Source: Dillenia suffruticosa
Taxonomy: Eukaryota > Streptophyta > Magnoliopsida > Dilleniales > Dilleniaceae
Assembly (NCBI GenBank): GCA_033439265.1
Contig: JAVTVX010000005.1
Span: forward strand, 6,520,001 to 6,584,000
Direction: 5' to 3'
DNA length: 64,000 nt
The position numbers were made by a program, and so were the translations under genes. Positions 1 through 12,572 of this stretch are shown piece by piece. The notes beneath the pieces are model-generated. The model saw only the letters and a program-made list of their open reading frames with translations. It ran no database searches and had not been told where the DNA came from. Positions within the stretch are counted from its first letter, which is position 1; every line of letters starts with the position of its first letter.

Positions 1-513
1 TCACTGAATATATTTTATTTATTTACTTTTTAAAAAACTTAGACTTAGAAATTCATTTAAAAAATGGTTATATAATTTTGGGTAGTTAGAATAAATTAAA
101 ATTTTAATTAAAAAATTGACTAATTTTAATATGAGATTTGGTTATATTATTATGGGGTGTATGTAATCACAAACAAAAAGAGAGAAAATGCATGCTAAGT
201 CAATAGGAACACAACTAAGAACTATATCCCACTAGAACCATGGAGCTGTTTATATATCTTCAAATTTATTGGTTTCAAATGTAGATTAAAATCAAATTTG
301 GAGAGATTTTTGCCAATTACTTTTGTTAAACAGTTTAAGCTTTTTTGCCCATGAAATTTCAATCACTATTCACAAATACCAATGATAAGGATCTTGTCCC
401 AGGTTTAACCTTGAGTTGGTATTTTATTTGATGGTGAGTTTAGGATAATACAAAATTGTCATAAAAAGAAAAAAAAAAGAAGAAAAAGCTTTAGCATATC
501 CAAAGAGGAAGTG
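1..513 (+). repeat. Tail of host unit C (copy 1)
   Basis: The same AT-rich sequence recurs at about 11915-12420, 21716-22236 and 54400-54771, and its last part again at 26533-26695. It contains no plausible gene. In the copy at 12420 it runs straight into the 3' flank of a RALF gene through the sequence gaggaagtgcccgtgg. Here, at 22236 and at 26695 it stops after gaggaagtg, where an F2 LTR begins. It therefore marks the left side of an ancestral LTR insertion site. Confidence 0.85.
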
Positions 514-717
514 TGTCATACCCCGACCCTCGAATCGAGCACCATAACCGCCGCGTTACCTGAAACACATGTGAACTTCACTCCATATTCCGAGATACTA
601 CAAGGTATCCCAATATCCACCTATTTTCTAAAATAATCTAACCATAAAAATAAATCAGCATGTATTCATCACAAAATCAAAGGATTAGCTCGATCTATCC
701 ACTACAAAAAAAGACAA

Positions 718-1215
718 AATTTGCGACAAAATTGCAAGAAAAATTCGTCGCAAAACAAATTTGCGACAAATTTTGTGACAAATATTTTTTCATTGCTAAT
801 AAGTTATCGCAAAATTTTGGGAGGAAAAATTAATTATTTGTCGCAAAAATTTCCAACAAATATTTATATGTCGCCAAATTTGTCGCAAAATTGGAGACGA
901 ATAAATTTTTCGTCGTAAAATTTCCAACGAAAAAAAATTCGTTACAAAATTTTCTATGTAAACATTTTCGTCGCAAAAGCCGTTGCAAAATTTGCGACGA
1001 AACAATATTTGTTGCAAATTTTGCAACGAATAAGTTATTTATCTCAAATTACCAATAAAAAATAATTTGTCACAAATATATGACGAATGTTATTCGTTGC
1101 AAAATTCGTCACTAATCAAAATTTACCATTCAATTTTAGCAATGAAATTTGCGACGATCATAGTTTTCAGGGACAAATTTTGCGATGAATATGTATCTTG
1201 CAACAAATATAAATT
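718..1215. repeat. Left subterminal repeats of the CACTA element
   Basis: Short repeats with the core TTCGTCGCAAAATT, or its complement TTTGCGACGAA, occur every 20-40 bases in both orientations. In En/Spm-type elements such subterminal arrays bind the regulatory protein TNPA. That role is inferred here from family knowledge. Confidence 0.75.
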
Positions 1216-1517
1216 TTATTGGCATATTTGGACCATTTTTTCCTATATAATCTGTTTTTATACCTGTTTACCCAACCTCATCAATAATTAATCATCCAAA
1301 TCATTTCTAATATCAAATTTCAGCCATCTATACTCATAATTATAACTAACTATTTAATAAGATCAATAAGTTAATAATTTAAAAAGAAATCATAATAGTA
1401 ATATAAAAAATCAAAGCAACATCAAAACTAAATGCTAAAATATCAATAACTATGCATAACCAAAAAAATCAATGTAACGAGTATCAAAATGTAACAGTAA
1501 AATAACAGTACACAATT

Positions 1518-1949
1518 TCAATCACGACCTCTACCATCACCATCACCATCATCATCATCATCATCATCATCGAAGAAATCATCACCTTCATCACCATCAC
1601 AAGCATTATCCGGAGGAGAAATAGAAGGGGGAATCTGACTCGAAGCGGAGACTAACTGAAAATGCTGCATGATTAACATTTACTGTGTGTGGACCTTGTT
1701 CATTTCTTGCATGTGCTTTGCTTGAAGTTCATTGAATTCCTGATTTCTTTGCAGCAATACATTATCACACTGCAATAATTTATCATTACGACACCTTCTA
1801 CACGGACACCTTAACTTATTCCCATCCATAAAATCAATATGAGTACAAGCAAAATCTAAAAATTATTCCAACCCAAAAATAAATTCATCAGTTAAACGCC
1901 GACGATCAAATAAATTCTTTTTATACATCCAACTTCTTTCGTTTTGCAT
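1518..1949 (-). pseudogene. CACTA TNPD-like transposase remnant
   Basis: The frame opens with MQNERSWMYKKNLFDRRRLT and continues to a cysteine cluster RCPCRRCRN near residue 45. This is the layout of the En/Spm 'transposase-associated' N-terminal domain, in which the cysteines are thought to bind metal. A TAA stop at 1863-1865 interrupts it, where relatives usually have Glu. A second stop follows a short glutamine/methionine-rich helix. In the same frame a C-terminal tail ends in nine consecutive aspartates encoded by the ATC/CAT microsatellite, stopping at 1518. The catalytic central domain of TNPD is absent, so the remnant joins N-terminal and C-terminal pieces. It cannot encode transposase. 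Confidence 0.72.
1533..1570. repeat. CAT/ATC trinucleotide microsatellite
   Basis: Trinucleotide run inside the TNPD-like remnant. On the minus strand it encodes an aspartate run, so it may be an expanded acidic tail rather than neutral spacer. Confidence 0.9.
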
Positions 1950-2469
1950 TTTCCCTGTCTCCAAATTAAAAAATTTTGAAATATTAATAAAAACTACTAA
2001 AAAAACTACTAAATCATTAATACTAATATCGTCATTAATTCCAAATAAGTTCATATAACAATAAATAATAACGTTAATTGCACAAAACTCAAATCATATA
2101 TAATACTAACCTTAATTTCACAAAAATTTAATATAATAATAAATAATATTATAAACTTAATTAATATCAAACAAATTAACTAAATTATTACAATAATATT
2201 AAATATTATCATACAATTAAATAAAGTATAAAATATTAAACATTTAACAATACTTTTGATTTCAATTTTATAAAAGAAATTAAATTTAACAAATCCAGTA
2301 ATATCATTAAATAAACCACTAAATACAATAAAAATAAACTAATATAGAAATAAAAACAATACAAACATACAAATTAACATAATTGCATTTTCCAATCATT
2401 ACAGTACAAATTATAACATTTCTCATCACCAATTAATAACTCACCGATAAACTCAGATATCAATAGCAG

Positions 2470-2495
2470 CACGATAGAGAGAGAGAGAGAGAGAG
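2470..2495. repeat. GA dinucleotide run
   Basis: Simple (GA)n run inside the CACTA element, between the coding remnant and the right subterminal arrays. Confidence 0.85.
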
Positions 2496-2519
2496 TAAGA
2501 GTGAAGTGTGAAATATATT

Positions 2520-3905
2520 GAAATTAGGGACAAAACTTTTTTGTCCCTAAATTGTCCCAGAATCAGGGACAAAAAAAATTTTCATCCCTGAATCAGGGAC
2601 GAATATTTTTTTCGTCCCAGAATCACGGACGAAAATTTTTTTCGTCCCAAAATCAAGGACAGAAATTTTTTTTCGTCACTAAAATCTGCGACGAAAGAAT
2701 AGTTTCATCGCTAAATTTCTGATGAATATATGTTTTCGTCGCAATTTGCAACAAATTTAGAAATAAATAATTTTTTCCTTTAAATTTGCAACAAATTTTG
2801 CAACGATACTTATGATTTCTGATAAATAACTCATTGAATGCACTAAAATAGAAACTAAATCGACAAACTATTAACAATATTTGCGTACTATGATATAATT
2901 ATAAAAAAATATTCAATATGTTGATTATTAATTAACAAGTATTTCTACTTTAACTCTTAGTTTAGTAAATCGAATATTTAAACAAATTTATAAAATAGAG
3001 TTATCAGTGCTAGTAATGAAAAATTGAACAGATAATGAATAAAAAATGAATGTACTAATAGTAATCTTTTGTTATAATTTAAAAGAATTGTAAAATTATA
3101 GAAAATGAATGTACCAATTAAAAAGATTACACTATATTATCATTCTTTTATATAAACAAATAATGAATGAACTATTTTATATAAGATTTTTTGAATATCT
3201 TAAGATTCTATACGTTATCAGTGTATATCACCGTTTACAAATCGTTTTTTAATATTAAAAAATGTTTCTAATGCAAGTAATTAAAAAAGTGACCGAAAAT
3301 TGAATTTTAGCGACGAATTTGTCACAAATGTTATATTTGTCGCTACTTTCAACAAATTTAGCTACAAATAATCGAATTTGTTGCGACGAATATAAATATT
3401 TGTAGCTAAATTTGTGACGAATATAGAAATTCGTCACAAATTTAGGGACAAATTCGTTTTCGTCCCAAATATAGGGACGAATTGAGAAATTCTTCGTAAA
3501 ATTTTGGGACGAATAAACGAATTCGTCCTAGATTTAGGGATGAATTTCTATTTCGTCCCAAAATTTTGGGACAAATTTTATTTCGTCCCTAAATTAGGGA
3601 TGAATTTTTTATTCGTCACAAATTTTGGGACTAATTTTTTTTTCGTCCCAAATTTAGGGACGGATTTTTAATTCATTGCAAATTTAGCAATGAATTTTTT
3701 TTTCGTCGCAAATTAGCAACGAATTTTGCGTCAAAAATTAACGATGAATTTTGTAACGAAAATATTTTTTGTTGCTAAATTTGCGACGAAAATGCTTTTG
3801 TTGCTAAAATCGTGGCTAATTTGCGACGATAGCATTTTTTGTTGCTAAATTTGTTACAGATTTGCGACGAATATTTGTCGTTGCTAAAATTCGTTGATGA
3901 ATTCT
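2520..3905. repeat. Right subterminal repeat arrays of the CACTA element
   Basis: There are two clusters, 2520-2870 and 3297-3905, separated by AT-rich DNA. The first consists of ~35 bp units that pair AGGGACGAAAA with TTTTCGTCCC, so each unit can fold back. The second mixes GGGACGAAT and GCGACGAAT cores. Arrays on this side are much longer than on the left, as is common at the promoter-proximal end of CACTA elements. Confidence 0.75.
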
Positions 3906-3923
3906 TGTTTTTTTGTAATGATC

Positions 3924-5985
3924 TCTACTCAAGATATGCATGCATCGGGACAATCCGACCATTCTAATCAAATCCACAGATTATAAACAAGTTCCTATTC
4001 AAGGGACCCAATCCAAATTCTACTAAAACAATTCTTAAAGAAAAATTCAAGGAGATAAAAAGTGGAGGGTCCTCATTTTAATTATACAAACCATAGTCAA
4101 ATTTCAGATCCATAAAAATATAGTAGAAAATAAGTTTTCAAAATAAATACACGGTATGCTTTCATTTGGATCCACTAATACCTCAATTCAAATGAAAACT
4201 GTTAACCGAATAAGTCTGATAAAACAAGTTTGTACGATTTCAGCACTACACGTACACAAGTCCCGAGTAGGCTTACTATGTGAAAATGGAGGTAGAAGAG
4301 GTGAGTATATACTATACCCCACAAGTGATATACAAATTGTACAAAAATAAGATTTATATGGTGGATATATCAAAGTATATATTTCAAACTATCATATTAT
4401 TCTCAAATTCATCCAATAAAAAATAAATAAATAAACTCACACCATTGTTTTCATAGTCATCATAATTCACAATTGTCATTATTCAATCTCATTTGCATCC
4501 AATTATTTCATATTTTCAAACACGGAGCAAACAAAAATCATTATTTCCAACAAAAGTCTACCACGACTTAGAATGGGACCACCAAGGGATTTAATAATTT
4601 TATGTTTAGACATGTCCCCATAGTTGACGTTGTCTGTGGGCTCTCATGGGTGGTGCATCCAACTATCCCACCCCCGTGGGTACTATATCCAACTTTGAAT
4701 GTATCGTATGTGCTCGGCTATATCCCATAGTCTACCAACCCTACTAATCATTCCGTAAAGGAAAATGACTAGTCATTTAATAGGGGTTCACGCTCTCACC
4801 CTAAGCCAAGCATATGCATCATTTCCCAAAAATCGTAAATCAAATTCATGTACCATCAATTCTAAAAATTTCTCAATAGTAATCATCATACCAATGGGTT
4901 CAACATCAACAAATTCACATGACACATTTATTTATTAAAAACAAATAGGATGTATAAGAATTCAAAATTCAATCTTCGAGATATTTCACACACGTTAAAG
5001 CATATAAATCCAAATTTTGAAAGCCATTTAGAAGATTCAACAAAATCATTTTTCTAATTTAAGTACAATCATGAAATCATTCACCTCTTGAGAGGATGAA
5101 CACTCCCAATTCGAAATCAATCCAAAATAATCATTTCTTGACTTCCAATTGAATTATCCTAAATCAATAAATATAAATTTAATATTAAATCACGTCTATT
5201 ATTAGGGTTTAGGAGTTTTCCCAAGCATAATACAAAGCCTAATTTCCAAAATCTATAAATCTGTGTTCTCATTTTATCAACCATATACCATTTGCATCTA
5301 AATACTATTTTCATATACAATTTTCCTAAATCTCACATTTATAAACCCTAAATTTAATTTTCCCAAATTTTACATTTCCAATTCTTAACATAAATCTTAA
5401 AACAAGTAAGATAAACTCAAATCTAAGACGAGAGAGAAATATTATCTTTGAAAAATCTAGAAATTTCATCCGACATCAAGTTTGTCGAAAACATTATCTT
5501 TCTCTCCCTACAAATATCCCAAATTCCGAGCATAAAATTAAAATTCATGAGTAATTAAAATAAATCCATGTTTAGAAGGAAGAAATTAGCTTAATTTTGT
5601 GATTGGATTGAATCTTGAACGTTGAGTTTCAAAAACTCTAGATTTTTTCCCTTTTTGAGCAAATCCTAGATTTCTCCCAAAATCACCTTCATTCACGGGT
5701 TTGCTTGAGGGTTTGGGGGGTTTAATGAGTGGGTTTGGGAAAAATGGAGTTGATTTCAAGAGAGCGATTGTGAGAGGGATGGGTGAGACAGAGAGATGAG
5801 AGTTGAGAGAGAGAGGTTGAGTGAGAGAGAAGAGGGTGAGATCGGGTGAGAAGAAATGAGAATGAAGACTTGTTTAAACCCTTTTTAATAGTAGAGTATG
5901 AAATCTTAATCTTGTCCCTCATTATTTTTAGGTTTTGTTCAAGTTTAGCTGTCACTTTTTGTCATTTCATATCTTTTCACACCTA
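3924..5985 (-). other. F2 LTR interior without genes
   Basis: The sequence matches 26885-31020 closely apart from the T LTR inserted there. It includes the unoccupied target ACAAG at 4224-4228. I see no coding potential, only GA-rich stretches at 5760-5860. Confidence 0.7.
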
Positions 5986-5989
5986 TGTT

Positions 5990-6172
5990 TTAGCCATCAC
6001 CTAGTATTCAAAGTTTCGCCTCAATTAATCTGGATTTAACGCTGCAGGTCCACTTTGTGGGGGGTGAGTTTCCCAACATTATTTTTTTCGTACCCTGAGT
6101 GTCGAACTCCCGACCTATTTAAGGGATGAAAGTGTTCATTCCACCTACGCCAACAAGTGTTGGTACTCAACT
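5990..6172 (-). mobile_element. tRNA-derived SINE (Au-like), copy 1
   Basis: Read on the minus strand, it has an A-box-like TGGCGTAGGTGG (6141-6152) followed about 35 bases later by a B-box-like GGAGTTCGAC (6101-6110). These are the internal RNA polymerase III promoter parts of tRNA-derived SINEs. The downstream body TGTTGGGAAACTCACC resembles the Au family of angiosperm SINEs. No cloverleaf fits, so it is not a tRNA gene. It lies at the left edge of duplicated unit B and recurs at 37733-37908, so it predates that duplication. The family name is from memory. Confidence 0.62.
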
Positions 6173-9087
6173 TATGATATTAAACAACTGAGTAGAACCC
6201 AAGCATGTTTATGTAGATATAAACTAGGTGGGCTCTGGCCGCACAAGGTGCGGTCAAGGGGAAAAAATTGTAATTTTTTATCTTCTTTATTTAGGCCCAT
6301 AAATAGATAGATTTAAAATTTATATAATACATTACTAATTGTAACTAATTTTATACATTACATTAATTAAATAATATTTATAATTTCTCCCCAAAATATT
6401 ATGTTAACTCAAATTTTTAAATAAAAATTATTTAAATTTAAACAAAACATAGACATTTTGATATACACAGCGGAGAGGAAAACATAAAGCACTCAAATCA
6501 ATATATGAACCAAAAACAGCTTTTAATAGGGTTTCTTTTTCTAGTTTCAACAACGCATAAAAAAAGCAAAAGCAAGAAAAATGTTGGATTATCAAACCCA
6601 CAGAATCACTAGAATGAAAAAGTACAGTGAAGATCGTAAATATGTTGAGCACAAAACTTGAGAGTGAGAGAGAGAGAGAGAGAGAAGGGTAGTAGAAATA
6701 AAGGAGATAGGAGATGAAGAAAAAGACAAGAGAGATTGAGAGCAAAAATAAAATAAAATAAAAATATGAGCTTTTTTGAAAGATATCCAGATCCACATGG
6801 TGGTGTTCTTGTCGACCTAGCAATACAAGAGGAAATCCCAACTCCTTTTTATCCAATAGATAGATAATACCGCAGGCATAATCAATGGAAATATGTGTTC
6901 AAATTTACTTCGAAAGTGTTTATTAGTCATAAATTTAAACTATATCTTAGAGTTAACATCAAATGAAGTGTTTTTAATATTTAATACTAACAACGACCTG
7001 TTGATGATATAGTTAAAATTGATATCTTTTAAATAAAATTAAAAAAATCCCGATTCGAATCTTGTATGTGACAAATAGACATGAGAGTTTTGATCCTTAA
7101 AGATCTAGCCCAATTTGACCCAAATCAATATGATTACTGGATATAAATAATTTATAACAAAATGTTATTTATTCTCTCTACTTATTTATTATTTTCCACA
7201 TAAATAATTTAATTAGTTAATTCTAAAATAAAAATTAATTTTAACTTTAATACTTAGAAATTTGCTAAAAAAGACTTTTTGTTGTAAAATATATAAGCTT
7301 GTAAATTTAGAAATAAAAATTAATTCATTGATGCAGACTTAATAAAAATCAACACATGGGACTCTTGTTTTTTTCGCATTTTCTTCATTTTTCTGCACTT
7401 TTATGGTAGTATAAAATATTTTTTAATGATTTAAATACCCTAAAATTGGCATGTTGATCAATTTTTCTTTTTGATTTTTTTGCAAAATAATCTGACCCAA
7501 TCACATACCACCTGATTTGTTTAAACGGTCGTCATTTAATATATAGCCATGAAAAATGTTCAAATCATGAAAGGAAAAAAAAAGAAAAATATGTTAAATA
7601 TAACTAATTTATTTAAATAAATTTATTTTAAATTACATCCTCTCATAATTAATCGAGCTACATAAATTTTGAGAATCAAACCCCACCCCACCCCAAGCCC
7701 AAAAAAATCCAAAGAAAATGAAACTCTCTATACACCCATTAGTACACAATAAAAATCAACTATTTACATAAAGACGGATATCAGAAGAAAAATCTAATGA
7801 AAGTAAGAAATGCAACAAGTAACACACAAGATTTCTTAGCAATTTGAGTTATCAAATATTGGTAAAATTATGCTTAATCAAAAAATAGAGAGTTCAATGT
7901 AGTACAAATATGAATAATTTAAGTACGAAAATATGATATAGAGAATTTATTATTTTAGGAGAAAGAGTAAATACCAAATCTAGCTTCCAATTTATGAGCT
8001 CAATGAGGGCAATTCATCAGGCAAAAAAATATTGGAGAATCAATTTTACATGAAACTTTTAATTAGTCAAAATCCAAAAGTGTCTGTAAAATGAGCTTAA
8101 CATAATATATGATCCAATGGTTATAATTTTGACAGCAAGGAGACCCAAATAGAACCTATATCCAGTTCAATTTATTGTAATATGGGTCGATACAAAACTA
8201 ATAGAATTTAGGGTTTAAAGTTTAGAGTTTAGTGTTTAAATCTTAAGGTTTAGGATTTGGAATTGTCAGAACTCTTACTATATATAGTATGAGTCAATGT
8301 ACTAATAAGTTTATTCATGATTTAAAATTTAGGGTTTAAAAATTGAAAAAAGTGGATTTTTGATAATTGTAAATATTGACCGTCGGATGCCAGATGATTG
8401 AGGACTATTAAGAAAAGAATAAATTACACTCTTTCCCCTTGTGGTTTGGCCAAAATCCAGATATTTTCCTTATGATGAAAAAATATCAAGTTATATCCAC
8501 ATGGTTTTAAAAAATGGCAAATGACGAAAATGGTAAAAATTAACATAAAATTGAGATCAACGAAAGTTTGGATTAACTCATAAAATTAATTTTTCTCAAA
8601 ATTACCCTTGATTAAAAAAAAAAACACATTCTCTCTCTCTTCTCTCTCCTCCCCCCTCCTCTGCACACTCCGGCCGCACTAAAGAAAAGTGAACCCTCTT
8701 GAATCAAACCTTTCTCAGAGGTCAATATCCGTCCCTCTCTCTTCTTTCTCCTACTCTCTCCTCTCTTCTCTCCACTCCTCTCCTCTGCACACTTCGACAG
8801 CAGTATCTTTCGATTTCAACTCCAATCATTAATCGCCATTCAATTTCCAAAATTTCATCTCAGAGGTCACGAAACCACCGATCGGTCACCGGATCCATGA
8901 GAGAAAGAATGAGAAATTCACGAGAGAGACAGAGAGGAGGGGATCTGAGTGGGGTTAGGGGTGTTTGATCTAAACTTCCTCTTTGGAGGGCTTCTCGTGG
9001 GATTCTGTTCGTGGGGTTTTGCTTTTTTTCTTCAATCGCGTGGTATGTTCAAAGTGTATTTTGCATTGGAGAGAGATGTATTATTAC

Positions 9088-9328
9088 TGCAGAGGATATG
9101 ATTATTGCAGATGGGGATGGGGATTTTGAATGTGAATGTGAATGGGATAGGTGCAATGATAATGGTGGTAGCAATAATGTTGGTGATAGAGTGCAAAACC
9201 CAACTGTAGCGCTCGGGGTATCAAACAGTTTATCAGACTTCCACTTTTTGCTCGAGTATGGGCCCATCCCTCGCTACGACTCTTTCTTCTTCCACTGGGG
9301 GATTTTGAAGAGGAAGGCAACTCATTAA
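9088..9328 (+). other. Conserved open frame in unit B, product unknown
   Basis: A frame starting MIIADGDGDFECECEWD stays open in both B copies (here and 48432-48662) with about six amino-acid differences over some 76 residues. An overlapping frame ending at 9455 also stays open and encodes a charged tail including VFGLVENLEEDKRE. In the second copy a potential splice acceptor (ttcttcttccacag) precedes GGGGATTTTGAAG; in the first, ag is changed to tg. This may be an old gene exon fragment. I recognise no domain, and two young copies are weak evidence for coding. Confidence 0.25.
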
Positions 9329-9639
9329 CCGGGAGTCGAGTAAAGGTTGGTGGGGATTTGAGAACAAAAGTGGAAAGAAAAGAAAGGAAAATATCCTCTG
9401 CAGCAGACCATGTGTTTGGGCTTGTTGAAAATCTGGAGGAGGATAAGAGAGAATAACCAACTTTTTTAGTTTTATATTTTGATCGCATCACAGATTCAAC
9501 ATTTTAGTTGCAACCGGGAGGCATTTTTTTTAAAAGGTTGAAGATGAAGGGGACTCGTACGGATCTATAGACAATTTTTTTTTAAATAACCACAGACAAA
9601 AAATAATTCAATTTGTAATTCCCATTTATTATAGGTTGA

Positions 9640-12420
9640 ACACGTGACAAACTATGTCATGTCTTTAACCTGCGACAGAGGGTATGTCGCGTCTTCAACC
9701 CGCGATATGAGATATGAAAAAAATGAAAGACAAGAGTGATTGAGAGCAAAAATAAAATAAAATAAAAATATGAGCTTTTTTGAAAGATGTCCAGGTCAAC
9801 GTGGTGGTTTTCTTGTCGACGCCAACTCCCTTTTATCCAATACATAGATAATGTGTTAGGCATAATCCATTCAAATGTGTGTTAAAATTTACTTTGAAAT
9901 CGTTTATTACTTGTAAATTTAAACTATATCTAAGAGTTAACATCAAACGAAGTGTTTTTAACAATGACTTATTGATCATATAATTAAAACTGATATTTTT
10001 TAAATAAATTTTTTTTAAAAAATCTCGATTCGAGTTTTGTATATGATAAAAATGGACATAAGAGTTTTGATTTTTAAAAATCCAGCTCAATTTGATTTAA
10101 ATCAAATGTAATGAGACCTAACATAATTATTAGATACAAATAGTTTATAAAAAAAATGTTATTTATTCTCCCTACTTATTTATTATTTTGCATATAAATA
10201 ATTTATTTAGTTAATTCTAAAATAAAAATTAATTTTTACTTTAATACTTAGAAATTTGCTAAAAAAACTTTTTGTTGTAAAATATATAAGCTCTTAAATT
10301 CAGAAGTAAAAATTAATTCATTGATACATATATAACAAAAATCAACACATGGGACTCTTGTTTTTTCGTATTTTCTTCATTTTTCTGCACTTCAAAAGCA
10401 ATAAAAATATTTTTATTACTATTTAAATACCCTAAAAATGGCATGTTGATCAATTTTTCTTTTCTATTTTTTTTTTTTGCAAAATAATCTGACTAATCAC
10501 ACACCACCTGATCTCGGAAAAGGGTCACCATTTGATATATAGCCATGAAAAATGTTTAAATCATGAAGGAAAAAAAAAGGAAAAATATGTTAAATATAAC
10601 TAATTTGCTCAAATAAATTTATTTTAAATTACGTTCTTTCATAATTAATTGAGCTACATAAATTCTGAGAATCAAACCCCTACCCCACCCCAAGCCCAAA
10701 AAAAAAATCCAAAGAAAACGGAACTCTATACCCATCAGTACACAATAAAAATTAACTATTTACATAAAGAGAGATATCATAAGAAAAATCTAATGAAAGT
10801 AAGAAATGTAACGGGTAACACACAAGATTTCTTAGCAATTGAGTCATCAAATAATTATGCTATAATCAAAAGATAGAGAGTTCAATATAGTAAATTTCAA
10901 ATAATTTAAGTACGAAAATATGTTATAGAGGAGTTATTGATTTTGGGAGAAAAAAAAAACATCAAATTTAGCTTCCAATTTATGGGCTCAATGAGGCACA
11001 TTTCATTGGATAAAAAAATATTGGAGAATGGAGACAAGTGCAATGAAACTTGCAGCATATATTTCCACTTGTTCACAGTATCAGTGTTCCTCCCTTGTTC
11101 TTCATTGCATCATCAGTTCCTTTCGCCCTTCGATTCCTCATCACTATTGTTGTTGATCAAGTTCACCAAAAATCGGCTCTTCGTGTTCTTCACCTCCTTG
11201 AAACCCCATCGCCCTTATCTGCTCCGCTGAAGTTCAATTCCATTTTAGATTCACCTTCGAGTCTACCGCTGCTGTCTACTTCTCTGCCTAGTTATTTATC
11301 ATTCGCCATTCACCGTCATCTGCAAGCCAATCGAGTTCAATCGCCATTGAGTTCTTTGTCTGTTCGTCTCTTTAGTTTTTGCCTTTCTTCATCTTAGATG
11401 TGACTCTCCGCCCCCCGCCATTCGCCCGCCTTGATTTTGGCTCTTCGACCAATCCACCAACTTTGCTCTTTCTCAACATCCGCTTCGCCACATTGTTTCA
11501 CTTTCAATTCACTGCTTGATCTTCGACTTGAGTCCTCCACCTTGGATTGCCTTAGACTATTTCTGATTTGCCATCTTCAAACACTCTTCTACTCTTTTTG
11601 ATCTCTCAATTTGCATTTTCAAATTTTGGATATGTTTAATTTGTTATTTTTATTTTATTCTTTACGGTTTAATTTTTGTATCTTTTTGTGTTTTATTCTC
11701 AGATTTTATCTTGGGGACCTTAATTTTGTATTCATAAATTTAGTTTTAACTTTAAAAATAAAATAAAATTTCAAAAATATTAATTTATTTCTCATTAGGA
11801 ATTTACATTATTAGTTTTACATTATTAGTATTTTTTTGTTATATTTTATAATTTGAGTTAAGAATAATTTTAGAGTTTTGCATTAATTACTTAGCTTTAC
11901 TTCTTTGAATCACTGATTATATTTTATTTATTTAGTTTTTAATAATCTTTGACTTAGAAATTCATTTAAAAATTGGTTATATAATTTTGGGCAGTTAGAA
12001 TAAATTAAAATTTGAATTAAAAAATTGACTAATTTTAATACGGATTTGGTTATATTATTATGGGGTGTAAGTAATCACAAACAAAAAGAGAGAAAATGCA
12101 TATTAAGTCAATAGGAACACAACTAAGAACTATATATCCCACTAGAACCATGGAGCAGTTTATATATCTTCAAATTTATTGGTTTCAAATGTAGATTAAA
12201 ATCAAATTTGGAGAGATTTTTGCCAATTACTTTTGTTTTACAGTTTAAGCTTTTTTGCCCATGAAATTTCAATCACTGTTCACAAATACCAATAATAAGG
12301 ATCTTGTCCCAGGTTTAACCTTAAGTTTGTATTTTATTTGATGGTGAGTTTAGGATAATACAAAATTTTCATAAAAAGAAAAAAAGAAGAAAAAGCATTA
12401 GCAAATCCAAAGAGGAAGTG
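9640..12420. repeat. Host unit C, copy adjoining RALF1
   Basis: It is colinear with 52074-54771 and partly with 20655-22236. It opens with short repeats of tatgtcgcgtcttcaacccg (9654-9715), continues as AT-rich DNA, contains a pyrimidine-rich leader-like stretch (11040-11640) and ends at the RALF1 3' flank. Frames in 11050-11400 are rich in Ser, Leu and Pro and shift between copies, so I do not call a gene. The short start METSAMKL at about 53512 is nearly matched at 11030 and, more distantly, at 32090. Confidence 0.8.
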
Positions 12421-12572
12421 CCCGTGGTGGTAGGACATATTAGCTTGCCTCACCTTGTTTTAGTTTTATTTTTTCCACAAATATGACATATTTATTTCAA
12501 TCATTTTAAATAGTTAAAAACAAATTAGAAAATCCTTGGACTTCTTTCTCTTGCATGGGCCTAGAGTCCGTC
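12421..12572 (-). other. 3' flank of RALF1
   Basis: About 150 bases downstream of the stop codon are closely shared with 18240-18373 and 19349-19509. The sequence gtgcccgtggtggtagg at its left edge is the junction with unit C and is the unoccupied F2 LTR target. No clear polyadenylation signal can be chosen by eye. Confidence 0.5.

Larger units (their letters stand above)
700..3920 (-). mobile_element. Non-autonomous CACTA (En/Spm) DNA transposon
   Basis: The left end is CACTACAAAAAAA and the right end, read on the minus strand, is CATTACAAAAAAAC. Together they form CACTA-type terminal inverted repeats with one difference. The 3 bp target duplication ATC lies at 697-699 and 3921-3923. The uninterrupted target (gatctatctctactc) is seen in the paralogous F2 copies near 22430 and 26880. 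Both ends carry dense subterminal repeats built on GCGACGAA/TTCGTCGC. The only coding trace is the short TNPD-like pseudogene at 1518-1949, so any movement would need transposase supplied by another element. Confidence 0.88.
514..5985 (-). mobile_element. F2 LTR, copy a, interrupted by a CACTA element
   Basis: On the minus strand this sequence ends in ATGACA at 514, the normal ACA end of a plant LTR, and it is colinear with 26696-31020. It lacks the beginning (TGTAACACC, seen at 19348) because it is cut at about 5985, where unit B with its SINE starts. Removing the CACTA insertion leaves about 2.2 kb, typical of large Ty3-gypsy LTRs. No primer site, polypurine tract or internal domain is attached. 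The region 5400-5950 is rich in GA/CT tracts, as in LTR leaders. The family assignment is inferred from termini and length only. Confidence 0.7.
5990..9540. repeat. Host unit B, copy 1
   Basis: About 3.5 kb is colinear with 37733-40754 plus 48309-48934, where an Athila element interrupts the second copy. From 6730 to 8050 it is also a diverged relative of unit C (9725-11030 and 52190-53510), so B and C descend from one older sequence. The right third (8400-9460) differs from C. It begins with a motif resembling ends of plant Mutator-like elements (ttacactctttccccttgtgg), then a CT-rich leader-like stretch, then 9090-9455, which has open frames in both copies. None matches a family I know. Confidence 0.8.

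Noticed and set aside
6061..6172. Possible tRNA gene
   Set aside because: A-box- and B-box-like motifs exist but no acceptor stem or cloverleaf can be drawn. Better explained as a tRNA-derived SINE.
6428..6856. 142-codon Phe/Ser/Leu-rich frame on the minus strand
   Set aside because: Created by a (GA)n run and T-rich sequence; the paralogue at 38170-38640 has different frames.
8210..8345. TTTAGGG-like repeats suggesting interstitial telomere sequence
   Set aside because: Copies of tttagggttta are few, irregular and degenerate, not a head-to-tail telomere array.
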